Program-made: the position numbers and the translations under genes
DNA from: Pseudomonadota bacterium
GTDB lineage: Bacteria > Pseudomonadota > Alphaproteobacteria > Rhizobiales > Beijerinckiaceae
DNA: 64,000 bases
Assembly: GCA_021813805.1 (NCBI GenBank)
Contig: JAKAJL010000001.1
Coordinates: forward strand, 120,870 to 184,869
Direction of reading: 5' to 3'
Shown: positions 45,380-54,270 of the stretch, piece by piece
How positions within the stretch are numbered: the first letter of the stretch is position 1
Layout: each line of letters opens with the position of its first letter
Notes under the pieces: generated by a model
What the model was told of the DNA's origin: nothing
The model's input: only the letters and a program-made list of their open reading frames with translations
Databases searched by the model: none

Positions 45380-46825
45380 ATGAAAAAATATTTAATTTTC
45401 GCGCTCCTGTTCGTGACGGTCGCCTCCACGACCGGCGCCGGGGGCGCGGCTATTGCGGCGCCGGGAGCGTCGGCTGAAGCGCCGGCGGCGAATTCCTGTT
45501 TCGGCAGCCTGTGGAATTTCCTCAACTCTTCGCCCGACGAATGCCCGCTGTCTTATGCGGGGATCACGGTGTTCGGCAATCTCGACGGCGGCTATGGCTA
45601 CGAGCAATGGGGCGTCCCATTGGGATTGTACGCCAAGAAGCCCAATTACGGCGTCCAGAAGAACAGCGGCAACACCCATTGGCTGTGGTCGCCGAACGGG
45701 ATCAGCACTTCGGTCTATGGCGTCAAGATGAACGAGAAATTCGCGGACGGATGGCGGCTGATCGGCGTCGTCGAAGGCGGTTTCGATCCTTTCACCTTGC
45801 GCCTCATCAATGGCCCGGCTTCGCTCGCGGCCAATAACCTGTACAAGCTCGCCTACCAGACGTCGAATTTCGATTCGAGCCGGGCCGGACAATGGGACAA
45901 TTCCCAGGGCTTTGTCGGCGTCAGCAGCCGGAACTATGGCGTTTTGACCTTCGGCCGGACCAACGCGCTGTCACACAGCGTTCTGACCGCCTATGATCCG
46001 GTGGCCTCGGTCGCCTTTTCACAGCTCGGTTTCTCGGGCGCCTATTCCGGTTTCGGCGTCAATTCGACGACTCGCGTCAATACCGCCATCACCTACCGCC
46101 TGAACTATCAGAACCTGCGTTTCGCGGCGCAGACGCAGGTCGGCGGCTTCAACGACGGCAACGCGGCGGCTGCAATGTCTCAGGTCCAGTTCGGCGCGGA
46201 TTTCGGGCCTCTCACCTTCGACGGCGTCTACAGCATCGCCAAGGACGCCGCCGCCTTTTACAGTTATTCTGGCGGAAAGCTTCCGGCGGGCTACGACCCG
46301 AACTCGATCGTCGAGGCGACGCTGGCCGATACGCGCGGCCTGGAGCTGCTGGCGCGCTATAAATACGAATCGTTCAGATTTTACGTCGGCTACACGCGGG
46401 CCGTCCTGCACAACCCAAGCGACTCCTATCTGATGGGGCTCCCAACGCCCGCAGACGGCGTTTTCGTCCCTCCCGGCGCGGTGACGTCGAACGCCTATGC
46501 CATCCCCCGCCGCTATCAGACCATCTGGACCGGCGTCCGGTACAAATTGTCGCCAAATCTGTCTCTCGCCTCCGGCGTCTATTGGGACACCCAGAACGAT
46601 TATTTGCCCGTCCCCGGCGTTTGCGGAGGCTTTGGCGCCTCGACCAGCAACGCCAAATGCGCCGGCGGCCGCTATTCCTATTCCTTCCTGATCGATTACA
46701 AGCCGCTAAAACGCCTCGATGTCTATGCCGGCGCGATGGTTTCCAATGTTTATGGCGGTTCGGCGAGCGGCTATCTCCACACCCAGAACATCGACCCGAC
46801 CGTTGGCGTCCGCATCCGGTTCTGA
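45380..46825 (+). CDS. Porin, second copy
   Basis: 481 residues from ATG 45380, preceded by a GGGGGGGAA stretch. A signal peptide (LIFALLFVTVASTTGAGGAA) is followed by a barrel that opens with LSYAGITVFGNLDGGYGYEQ and closes with VGVRIRF. No coiled coil is present, unlike the porin at 35014, so the two are diverged paralogues. The family forms trimeric outer-membrane pores. It ends 16 bp before a convergent small gene. Confidence 0.9.
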   Translation: MKKYLIFALLFVTVASTTGAGGAAIAAPGASAEAPAANSCFGSLWNFLNSSPDECPLSYAGITVFGNLDGGYGYEQWGVPLGLYAKKPNYGVQKNSGNTHWLWSPNGISTSVYGVKMNEKFADGWRLIGVVEGGFDPFTLRLINGPASLAANNLYKLAYQTSNFDSSRAGQWDNSQGFVGVSSRNYGVLTFGRTNALSHSVLTAYDPVASVAFSQLGFSGAYSGFGVNSTTRVNTAITYRLNYQNLRFAAQTQVGGFNDGNAAAAMSQVQFGADFGPLTFDGVYSIAKDAAAFYSYSGGKLPAGYDPNSIVEATLADTRGLELLARYKYESFRFYVGYTRAVLHNPSDSYLMGLPTPADGVFVPPGAVTSNAYAIPRRYQTIWTGVRYKLSPNLSLASGVYWDTQNDYLPVPGVCGGFGASTSNAKCAGGRYSYSFLIDYKPLKRLDVYAGAMVSNVYGGSASGYLHTQNIDPTVGVRIRF

Positions 46826-46841
46826 AGCGTTTTGGCGCCGG

Positions 46842-47129
46842 TCAGTCCGGATTGCCCCCGACGCAACCGGTGTTGCAACTGTCGGGATTGGTGCTCAGTC
46901 CGTCCTGATCGCCGTCCGCGCCTGGAGTTTGGCGCGTCGAGGGTTCGACGGCCCGCCGCGCTCGCTCTTCTCCGGCGGGGCTCCGCGTCTCGACTCGCGG
47001 CGCAGGCCTCATTCCCTGATGAACATGACGGTGATGATGGTGACGGGGCGCGCCAGACTCGGCGGCCACCGCGAAAGGCGCCGCAAGAACGATGCCGAGC
47101 AGCGCAGCCAAGGCGCTCGATGCTCTCAT
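46842..47129 (-). CDS. Small secreted His-rich protein
   Basis: 95 residues from ATG 47129. A signal peptide (MRASSALAALLGIVLAAPFA, then VAA) is followed by a His-rich segment (HHHHRHVHQ), a charged middle, and a C-terminus with CNTGC and a NPD tail. The long upstream extension of this frame (to 48941) is antisense to other genes. I know similar short alphaproteobacterial secreted proteins only as uncharacterised. The histidines suggest metal binding in the periplasm. Confidence 0.65.
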   Translation of the reverse strand: MRASSALAALLGIVLAAPFAVAAESGAPRHHHHRHVHQGMRPAPRVETRSPAGEERARRAVEPSTRQTPGADGDQDGLSTNPDSCNTGCVGGNPD

Positions 47130-47336
47130 GACAATTTCTCGATTGGCCCCCCCGCCCGGATTCGCCGCCGAATCGCAATGGCTCTCGCCCCAACATAGAT
47201 ATTTCGCCACGAATTTCATCACCGGGCGCGAACCTGCGAAACCTTTTTTTGACAAAGACGCTTGCTGCTGCCCGAATGACGCCGACGAAAATGGCGCGGC
47301 GCGGTTGCGGCGGATAAACAAGAGGCCTTCAAGTCC

Positions 47337-48308
47337 ATGCAGGAAGAAGACATCGGCGTCGCCGATATTGGCGGCACGCACGCCCGTTTCGCCTTCGCCC
47401 GCATCGCCGGCGGGCGGGTTCGCGCCCTCGGCCCCGCGACCGTGCTCAAGGTCGCGGATTTTCCGGGCCTCGCGGAGGCCTGGCGCGCCTTTCTCGCCGG
47501 CGCGAAAAAGGCCGCGCCGCGCGGCGCCGCGCTCGCTGTCGCTTGCCCTGTGCGCGGCGAAACGCTGAAATTCACCAATAATCCCTGGCGGCTTCGCCCC
47601 GCGACGCTGGCGCGGGAACTCGGCGTCGAGACATTGCGCATCGTCAACGATTTCGGCGCGGTCGGCCATGCCGCGGCGCAGCTTTCGCCCGAGGATTTCC
47701 TGCATGTGACGGGGCCTCGGCGGCCGCTGCCGCGCCCCGGAATCGTCAGCGTGGTCGGACCCGGCACCGGCCTCGGAGTCGCCCTCGCTTTGCTTGACGA
47801 GACTTCCCACCGAATCGTCGAGGCGGAAGGCGGGCATGCCGGCTTCGCGCCGCGCGACGCTTTCGAGGAACGGCTTTTGCGGCGGCTGCGCGGAAAATAT
47901 GGCCACGTCTCGGTCGAGCGGATCGTTTCGGGTCCCGGCCTGGCGGAGATTCACGCCGCTTTGCCGGAAGCGGCGGGAGCGCCCGCCTTTCGTGACGACA
48001 AGGCTTTGTGGGCCGCGGCGATTTCCGGCGCCGACGCCTCGGCGCGCGCCGCTCTGGAGCGTTTCCTTTCCTGTCTCGGCGCTTTCGTCGGCGATGTCGC
48101 CTTGATCCATGGCGCCCAGGCCGTCGTCCTCGCCGGCGGCCTGCTGCCCCGCATGGTCGATCTGCTGCCGCGCTCCGGTTTCGCCGAAGCCCTCGCGGCA
48201 AAAGGCCGCTACGCCGCGCTGATGGCCGAGCTTCCGGTCTGGCTGCTGGTCCATCCGCAACCGGGCCTGTTCGGCGCGGCGGCGGCATTCGCGGCGCTGG
48301 AGGGCTGA
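47337..48308 (+). CDS. glk: Glucokinase
   Basis: 323 residues. The ATP-binding motif VADIGGTHARFAFA opens the protein, LRIVNDFGAV holds the catalytic Asp, VVGPGTGLGVAL is the second phosphate loop, and EGGHAGFAPRD the glucose-binding His-Gly region. Bacterial type glucokinase phosphorylates glucose to glucose-6-phosphate. It stands alone before the exbB-type operon. Confidence 0.93.
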   Translation: MQEEDIGVADIGGTHARFAFARIAGGRVRALGPATVLKVADFPGLAEAWRAFLAGAKKAAPRGAALAVACPVRGETLKFTNNPWRLRPATLARELGVETLRIVNDFGAVGHAAAQLSPEDFLHVTGPRRPLPRPGIVSVVGPGTGLGVALALLDETSHRIVEAEGGHAGFAPRDAFEERLLRRLRGKYGHVSVERIVSGPGLAEIHAALPEAAGAPAFRDDKALWAAAISGADASARAALERFLSCLGAFVGDVALIHGAQAVVLAGGLLPRMVDLLPRSGFAEALAAKGRYAALMAELPVWLLVHPQPGLFGAAAAFAALEG

Positions 48309-48483
48309 CGCCCCGCCTTCGGCGCTTATTTCTTCCTCAAATGCGCGTCCTCGGGAAATATTCCCGACGTCCGGAAGCCTTTCGCCCTGTCTTTGCGCAA
48401 AAAGCCCTATAGATTCTCGGTAAGGAAGACGGCAGGGTTTGCGCGACCAGCACAACGAAGACTGAAATCCAGGGATCAAGGGC

Positions 48484-49134
48484 ATGGACAATATTTCGCT
48501 CACCCCGATCGGCCTGTTCATGCAGGCGGGCCTGGTCGGCAAATCTGTCATGGCGCTGTTGTTCGTCGCCTCGATCTGGTGCTGGCTGTTGATCGTCGAA
48601 GCCCTGTTCGGCCTGTCGCGCCTGTCGCGCGCCTTGAGCCAGGCCAAGGCCGGACATGCCAACGCCCTGCTCGCGCCCATCGACGCCCTCGGCGCGCAGG
48701 AGGCGCGGATTCGCGTTGCGGGCGAAACCGTCTCGGAGCGCCGCCAAAGGGTCGCCGACAAAATGACCCGCGCCAGCGTCGAGCTTCTGACCAAGGCCGA
48801 AGGAGGGCTCGCAAATCTCGCGGTGATTTCCTCTGTGTCGCCCTTTGTCGGGCTGTTCGGCACGGTCTGGGGAATCATGGGCAGTTTCGTCGGCATCGCC
48901 GCCGCCAAGGACACCAGCCTCGCGGTGGTGGCGCCGGGCATCGCCGAGGCGCTGGCGGCGACGGCCTATGGCCTGGCCGCCGCCATTCCGGCGGCGATCG
49001 GCTATAATCGGCTGGGGTCGGCCTTTTCTCGTCTCGGCCAGGCTTTGGTGAACCGCGCCGCCGATCACGCGGTCGAACTGACCCGCGATCCCGTGGCGCC
49101 GACGCCAGTCGGCGTCAAAGCGGAGGCGGCGTGA
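48484..49134 (+). CDS. exbB: MotA/TolQ/ExbB proton channel family protein
   Basis: 216 residues. Three membrane helices (about 18-40, 113-135, 153-175). The conserved loop has GLFGTVWGIMGSF and the third helix carries AEALAATAYGLAAAIPA. It is the proton channel that powers TonB- or Tol-type systems. It is adjacent to an exbD/tolR gene and a TonB-family gene, and no tolB or pal is present, so ExbB is favoured over TolQ. Confidence 0.85.
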   Translation: MDNISLTPIGLFMQAGLVGKSVMALLFVASIWCWLLIVEALFGLSRLSRALSQAKAGHANALLAPIDALGAQEARIRVAGETVSERRQRVADKMTRASVELLTKAEGGLANLAVISSVSPFVGLFGTVWGIMGSFVGIAAAKDTSLAVVAPGIAEALAATAYGLAAAIPAAIGYNRLGSAFSRLGQALVNRAADHAVELTRDPVAPTPVGVKAEAA

Positions 49135-49589
49135 TGGCTTTTTCCGTCAGCGGCTCCGGCCGGCCCGGCTTTTTCCGCCCGCAATCCGAAATCAATGTGA
49201 CGCCGCTGGTCGACGTCATGCTAGTCCTTTTGATCATTTTCATGGTCACCGCGCCCTTGCTGACCGCCGGGATGAAGGTGCAATTGCCGCAAGCCCAGGC
49301 CGCCCGGCCGCTCGACCCCAAAGAGCCGGTGGTGGTGGTCGTGGGACGCGACGGTCAGCTCGCGATCGGCGACGAGAAGGTCGCGGCGGACGATCTCATC
49401 CAGCTCGTCAAGCTGAAACTTGGCGACAACATCGCGCGCGTCGTCCACCTGCGCGGGGACAAGGACGTCGCCTATGGGCGAATGGTCGAGGTGCTCGACC
49501 AACTCGCCAGCAACGGCATCACCCATATCGCCATCGTGACGGACGCCGCCAAATCCGGCGCCGGCGAAAGATCGAAGGCGCCGAAATGA
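49134..49589 (+). CDS. exbD: ExbD/TolR family protein
   Basis: 151 residues from ATG 49134 sharing a base with the exbB stop, with GGAGG just upstream. A single membrane helix with the conserved Asp (NVTPLVDVMLVLLIIFMVTA), then a periplasmic domain (about 60-135). It works with ExbB to convert proton flow to TonB motion. It overlaps the next gene by four bases. Confidence 0.88.
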   Translation: MAFSVSGSGRPGFFRPQSEINVTPLVDVMLVLLIIFMVTAPLLTAGMKVQLPQAQAARPLDPKEPVVVVVGRDGQLAIGDEKVAADDLIQLVKLKLGDNIARVVHLRGDKDVAYGRMVEVLDQLASNGITHIAIVTDAAKSGAGERSKAPK

Positions 49590-50389
49590 GTCTGGCCGCC
49601 ACTTTTTTTGCTTCGGAGTCCGCCCTTCGCGGCGCTCCGCGCGAAAGAATTCGGCCGCCTTGGTTGCGTCCTCTGGCGCTGGCCGCGATCCTCGCCGTGC
49701 ACGCCCTCGTCTTTGTCACGATCAGAAGCCGGCCCGCCGCCCTGTCGCCGCTCGACGGGGTCGAGGTGACCCTGGCGCCGCTCGGCGACGCCGCCGAGGA
49801 CCAGAAGAAACAGGACGAAATCAAGCCCGCCGCGCCGCCTCCAGTGGAAAAAGTCGCGCCGCCGCCGGCCCAAGAAGCGCCGCCGCCGAAAGTCGTCGCC
49901 CCGGAGACGATTCCGCTGCCGGCCGCGCCGCCGGAACCGCCCAAAGCCGTTGCTGCGCGCCAGGAAAAGCTCCCTGAGGTAAAACAAATCAAGGCAAATC
50001 GCATCGCGGAAAAGCGCAAACAGGAGGAAGCGGCCGAGCGCCGGCGCAAAGCCCAGGAAGCGCGGCAGGAATTGCGGCGCGGCGCGGAACATGGCGCGGC
50101 CCGCGCATCGGCGATGTCGCCCGCCGCATATGCCGGCCTGCTCGCGGCGGAAATCCGCCGCCACACCTTCTATCCCTCCGCCGCGCGCGCTTCCGGCGCC
50201 ACCGGCGTGGTCGGCGTCGCCTTCACTATCGGCCCGTCGGGCCGCCTGGCCTCGCTGTCGATCACCCGTTCTTCCGGCAATCCCATGCTCGACGCGGCCG
50301 CGCGCACGACCCTGCGGGCCATCCACACACCGCCGCCGCCCGGCGGGCGCTTCTCGACCAGCACCAATATCCGCTTCCATTTCAATTAA
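49586..50389 (+). CDS. tonB: TonB-family energy transducer
   Basis: 267 residues. N-terminal membrane anchor (PLALAAILAVHALVFVTI, with the family His), then a Pro/Lys/Ala-rich spacer (about 75-175), and a C-terminal TonB-like domain (YPSAARASGATGVVGVAFTI through to the terminal residues). With ExbB/ExbD it energises outer-membrane TonB-dependent receptors. TolA would lack this compact C-terminal domain. No receptor gene is in the window. Confidence 0.85.
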   Translation: MSLAATFFASESALRGAPRERIRPPWLRPLALAAILAVHALVFVTIRSRPAALSPLDGVEVTLAPLGDAAEDQKKQDEIKPAAPPPVEKVAPPPAQEAPPPKVVAPETIPLPAAPPEPPKAVAARQEKLPEVKQIKANRIAEKRKQEEAAERRRKAQEARQELRRGAEHGAARASAMSPAAYAGLLAAEIRRHTFYPSAARASGATGVVGVAFTIGPSGRLASLSITRSSGNPMLDAAARTTLRAIHTPPPPGGRFSTSTNIRFHFN

Positions 50390-50458
50390 ACCGCGATATT
50401 TGGAAACATTAAAAATTGTTTTCTTGCGCGGCGGAGGCCTCGGACTTAACATTAAAAT

Positions 50459-50977
50459 ATGTCCCAGGCGCTGATCACCATTCGTAGGGCCATGCCGGGC
50501 GACGAGGAGCAGATCGCCGCCGTCCACGACGCCGCATGGCGCGAAGCCTATCGCGGCATCATCCCCGGTCGCGAACTGGAGCGTCTGATCGCGCGGCGGG
50601 GGCCAAACTGGTGGCGGGCCGCCATCCTCCAGGGCAGCCGCCTGCTGGTGCTCTCGCTTCATGGGACCATCGGCGGTTACGTGTCCTATGGCCGCAACCG
50701 CGCGGCCTCGCTCGATTTCGGCGGCGAGATTTTCGAGCTTTACCTCGCGCCCGACTATCAGGGATTGGGCTTCGGGTCCCGACTGTTCCGCGCCGCGCGC
50801 CGCGACCTGGCCGACAACGGTTTCGGCGCCGTGATCGTCTGGACGCTCAGCGACAACCAGCGCGCCATTGATTTTTACCGGCGCCTCGGCGGCGAGCCGG
50901 TTCGCCGCGCCAGCGAATATTTCGGCGACGAAAAGCTGGGCCGCCTCGCCCTGGGCTTCGGCCCTCTCGGCAATTGA
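50459..50977 (+). CDS. GNAT family N-acetyltransferase
   Basis: 172 residues. The acetyl-CoA binding motif appears as LAPDYQGLGFGSRLFRAARR, followed by VIVWTLSDNQRAIDFYRRLGG. The N-terminus (ITIRRAMPGDEEQIAAVHDAAW) is common to the family. The substrate is unknown. A perfect palindrome begins at its stop codon. Confidence 0.88.
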   Translation: MSQALITIRRAMPGDEEQIAAVHDAAWREAYRGIIPGRELERLIARRGPNWWRAAILQGSRLLVLSLHGTIGGYVSYGRNRAASLDFGGEIFELYLAPDYQGLGFGSRLFRAARRDLADNGFGAVIVWTLSDNQRAIDFYRRLGGEPVRRASEYFGDEKLGRLALGFGPLGN

Positions 50978-51011
50978 TACGAATTCAGAATGATTCATTC
51001 TGAATTCGTAT
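50977..51011. repeat. Perfect 35-base palindrome with 17-base arms
   Basis: ATACGAATTCAGAATGA (50977-50993) and its exact reverse complement (50995-51011) flank a single T. It starts at the last base of the GNAT gene's stop. No T-run follows, so it is not a usual terminator. It could be an operator, a recombination site or the ends of a small element; other copies should be sought in the genome. Confidence 0.9.
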
Positions 51012-51144
51012 TCCGCTGGCGGTTCCGCGGATTGCGAAGCAATCTTACGGAAGCCTTATGACGCCTCTGACCGAAAAGTCCGGGTTGCCTTTTGCCCTCG
51101 CACCTGACTAATGGGCGGCGAAACGCCAACCATCGGAGTGCGCC

Positions 51145-51681
51145 ATGCGGCTTGACGCCATCAAGATCGGCAACAATCCCCCTGAAGACGTGAATGTCCT
51201 GATCGAGGTTCCGATCGGCGGGGAGCCGATCAAATATGAAATGGACAAGGATGTCGGCACGCTTTTTGTTGACCGCTTCCTTTATACGCCGACGCGCTAT
51301 CCCGGAAATTACGGTTTCATTCCGCACACGCTTTCGGAAGACGGCGACCCTTGCGACGTTCTCGTCGCCAACACCCGCCCGATCATCGCCGGCGCCTTCA
51401 TCAATGTCCGCCCCATCGGCGTGCTGAAAATGACCGACGAAAACGGCGGCGACGAAAAGATCATCGCGGTGCCAAGCCACAAGCTCACCAAGCGCTATGA
51501 CAAGGTCCAGTGCTACACGGACCTTCCCGAGATCACCTGGAAGCAGATCGAGCATTTCTTCTGCCACTACAAGGATCTCGAACCCGGCAAATGGGTCAAG
51601 TTCGCCGGCTGGGGCGACGCCGACGAAGCCAAGCGCCTCATCGCGGAAGCGATCGAGCGCGCCAGGATCGCGAAAAAATAA
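51145..51681 (+). CDS. ppa: Inorganic pyrophosphatase
   Basis: 178 residues, family I. The active-site signature [10 protein letters not shown] is present with other acidic residues ([15 protein letters not shown]), and [12 protein letters not shown] in the N-terminal part. It hydrolyses PPi to two phosphates and drives biosynthetic reactions. The gene is single and followed by a terminator. Confidence 0.97.
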   Translation: MRLDAIKIGNNPPEDVNVLIEVPIGGEPIKYEMDKDVGTLFVDRFLYTPTRYPGNYGFIPHTLSEDGDPCDVLVANTRPIIAGAFINVRPIGVLKMTDENGGDEKIIAVPSHKLTKRYDKVQCYTDLPEITWKQIEHFFCHYKDLEPGKWVKFAGWGDADEAKRLIAEAIERARIAKK

Positions 51682-51710
51682 CGAGCGGCCGCCAGACGCG
51701 TAAGCCAGGC

Positions 51711-51747
51711 CCGCCGTGACCTTCACCGGTCGCGGCGGCTTTTTTTT
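51711..51747 (+). terminator. Rho-independent terminator after ppa
   Basis: An 11-bp GC-rich stem with one G-T pair (51711-51721 with 51728-51738), 6-nt loop, then eight Ts (51740-51747). It ends exactly at the 3' end of the convergent aminotransferase gene. Confidence 0.88.
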
Positions 51748-52880
51748 CAGCGCAGATGTCTGGCCGCCACAGCGACGATGCGGTCCTGCGCGTCCGCCGT
51801 CAGATAGGGATGCATCGGCAGCGACAACACTTCCCGCGCGAGCTGGTCGGTCGTCTTCAGCTCGCCGCCGGCGCAAGGATAAGCGCGATAGGCGGTCTGG
51901 CGATGAAGGGGGACGGGGTAATAGCAGGCGGTGGGGACGCCCGCCTCCTTGAGCGCGGCGGCCAGACCGTCGCGCTGGCCGAGCTTGAGACGGATCGTAT
52001 ATTGCGCCCAGACCGATTCGCAGCCCTCGGCGACGACCGGCGGGATCGCGACTTCGCGCAGACCTTGCGCATAACGCGAGGCGATCGCATTACGCTCGGA
52101 AATCTCGCCGGGAAAAATCGCGAGCTTCTCCAGCAGGACCGCCGCCTGGATCGTGTCGAGACGACCGGTGACGCCGATGCGGACATTGTCATATTTGTCG
52201 ACGCCCTGGCCATGGACGCGCAGCGAACGCAGGACTTCGGCAAGCTCGTCGTCGTCGGTGAAGACGGCGCCGCCGTCGCCATAGGCGCCGAGAGGCTTGG
52301 CGGGGAAAAAGCTGGTGGTGGTCGCAAGGCCGAAGGTCCCGAGCTTGCGCCCGCGATAGCTGGCGCCGAAGGCTTGGGCGGCGTCGCACAGAAGCCACAG
52401 TCCTTCGCGGGCGCAGATCGCTTCGATCGCGTCGTAATCGGCCGGCTGACCGAACAGATCGACGGAAATCACCCCGGCCGGATTGAGTTTTTGCGCGCGC
52501 GCCTCGGCGACAGCCGCCGCCAGCGACTCCGGATCCATATTGAACGTGTCGGGCAGCACGTCGACGAAAAAGGGCGTCCCGCCGAGCAGGGCCACGGCCT
52601 CTGCCGTGGCGGCGAAGGTGAAGCTGGGGCAGAGAACGGCGACGCCTGGGCCGACGCCCCTGGCGAGCAGCACCAGGGTCAGCGCGTCGGTGCCGCTGGC
52701 GCAGGACACGACATGTTTCGCCCCGCAAAAGGCGGCAAGCTGCTTTTCCAGCTCGAAGACCTCGGGTCCCATGATATAGGCGCCGTGACGAATGACGCGT
52801 CGAACCGCCGCCTCGATCTGGTCCCCAATGCGCACGCGCTGGGCGGCAAGGTCGATGAAAGGCATCATGGGCGCGGACAT
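51747..52880 (-). CDS. DegT/DnrJ/EryC1/StrS sugar aminotransferase
   Basis: 377 residues. The PLP Lys is in SFFPAKPLGAYGDGG; other marks are SCASGTDALTLVLLA, the SVDLFGQPADYDAI segment, and LCDAAQAFGASYRG. Most similar in pattern to WbpE/WlbC enzymes that aminate UDP-3-keto-sugars in O-antigen synthesis. A Gfo/Idh/MocA-type dehydrogenase is divergent 289 bp away, which would provide the keto-sugar. The exact sugar is inferred. Confidence 0.88.
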   Translation of the reverse strand: MSAPMMPFIDLAAQRVRIGDQIEAAVRRVIRHGAYIMGPEVFELEKQLAAFCGAKHVVSCASGTDALTLVLLARGVGPGVAVLCPSFTFAATAEAVALLGGTPFFVDVLPDTFNMDPESLAAAVAEARAQKLNPAGVISVDLFGQPADYDAIEAICAREGLWLLCDAAQAFGASYRGRKLGTFGLATTTSFFPAKPLGAYGDGGAVFTDDDELAEVLRSLRVHGQGVDKYDNVRIGVTGRLDTIQAAVLLEKLAIFPGEISERNAIASRYAQGLREVAIPPVVAEGCESVWAQYTIRLKLGQRDGLAAALKEAGVPTACYYPVPLHRQTAYRAYPCAGGELKTTDQLAREVLSLPMHPYLTADAQDRIVAVAARHLR

Positions 52881-53169
52881 TCAAAAAACTCCTGGATCCA
52901 GAACCCGCAAGCAGTCGGCATGGCCGGAGCGAGCGGAAACATTCCTTTGCTTGAGCGGCGGGAATCATGGCCCTTTCGCCAGCGATGGGGGCCTATACGC
53001 CGCGAATCTCCCGGCGTCACCATAAAAAAGGCGGGACTGGCGCCGCGCCCTCCCGCCATGCTAAGGCGAGCCCGCCCGATGGAGCCGAAGCCCGGCGCTC
53101 CGTCGCATTCTGTTCACCCGCGCTCCAACAATCCGGGCTGTATTGCGAAAGGCGTCGCAAGAGCGTCAC

Positions 53170-54117
53170 ATGACGAAAAAAACAATCAATGTCTCGGTCA
53201 TCGGCCTTGGCCCCTGGGGACAGACCCTTGCCCACAAGCTGAGCGCCCTGCCCGGTTTCACGCTGAAATCGACCTTTGACCATCATGACGCGCGCAAGGT
53301 CGCCCATGCCGAAACCGCGCCGTCGCTCGAGGCCATTCTGGATGACGCGTCGATCAAGGCCTGCGTCATCACCACGCCGAACCACACCCATGCCGATCTG
53401 GCCCGCACGGCGCTTGAAGCCGGCAAGAACGTGCTGATCGCCAAGCCTTTGGCGATGACCGCGGCCGCCTGCGACGAAATCTCGGCGCTCGCCCGCGCCA
53501 AGGGACTGGTGGCGATGACCGGCCACACCACCTTGTTCAATCCCGGCGTCCTGCTGATGAAGCGCCTGATCGCCGAATCGGGGCGGCCAGTCCTGCATTT
53601 CGACGCCCGGCGGCGCGGCGTCGGCCGCATCCAAAAGAACAGCGTGCTGCTCGACCTCGCGGTCCATGACCTCGCCAACGCCATTTTCGTGACCGGCCGC
53701 CATCCCTTGTCCGCCCAGCATGTCCAGCGCCCCTATGGCGGCTGTCCAGCCGCCCAGGCCCAAATGTTCATGCGTTTCGAAGGCGGCATGACCGGCCATG
53801 TCGAGAGCAGCTGGGTCGCCTCGGAGCGGCGGCGCCTGGCGGTGGTCACTTTGGACGGGCGAATTGTCAAGCTCGACGAGTTGACCGCCAAGGTCAGCGT
53901 CTATGACACGACGCCCACGCCAAGTCTGGCCGAGAACAATTTCACCGCCGTCAAGATCGCGGAATACAAGGTCGACGCCCACGACGCGCTGGCCGACGAG
54001 CTGTCCGCCTTTGCGAAGTTGATCCGCGAGCGCCGTTTCCCCGAGGAGAACGCCAGAATCGCGCGCTCCGTGGTCCGTGCGATCGAGATCAGCGAGGATA
54101 TCGGCGTCTATTTTTGA
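53170..54117 (+). CDS. Gfo/Idh/MocA-type sugar dehydrogenase
   Basis: 315 residues from ATG 53170. Rossmann motif VIGLGPWGQTLAHKL, the family's AKPLAMT segment with the catalytic Lys, and VHDLANAIFVTGRHP with a conserved His/Asp. The fold is typical of UDP-GlcNAcA or inositol-type NAD-dependent oxidoreductases. Together with the divergent aminotransferase it could form an oxidise-then-aminate pair for a nucleotide sugar, but no nearby glycosyltransferase confirms this. Confidence 0.8.
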   Translation: MTKKTINVSVIGLGPWGQTLAHKLSALPGFTLKSTFDHHDARKVAHAETAPSLEAILDDASIKACVITTPNHTHADLARTALEAGKNVLIAKPLAMTAAACDEISALARAKGLVAMTGHTTLFNPGVLLMKRLIAESGRPVLHFDARRRGVGRIQKNSVLLDLAVHDLANAIFVTGRHPLSAQHVQRPYGGCPAAQAQMFMRFEGGMTGHVESSWVASERRRLAVVTLDGRIVKLDELTAKVSVYDTTPTPSLAENNFTAVKIAEYKVDAHDALADELSAFAKLIRERRFPEENARIARSVVRAIEISEDIGVYF

Positions 54118-54270
54118 CGCCGTGCACAATTTGCATCGCAGCAAAGCTTGCCAAAGCCGTGATTTGCGGAGACCCTGAGACTGGCGGCCGCGTCGGGTGA
54201 TTCGCGCGCTTTCGCGCGCGCGGCCGTCGAGTCGGGCGTTGATCTCCATCCAGCGCGAAAGGCGGCCTCG

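Noticed and set aside
46842..48941. A 699-codon minus-strand open frame
   Set aside because: Only its last 95 codons have a signal peptide and sensible composition. The rest is antisense to glucokinase and exbB, which have strong family motifs; long antisense frames are expected at this GC content.
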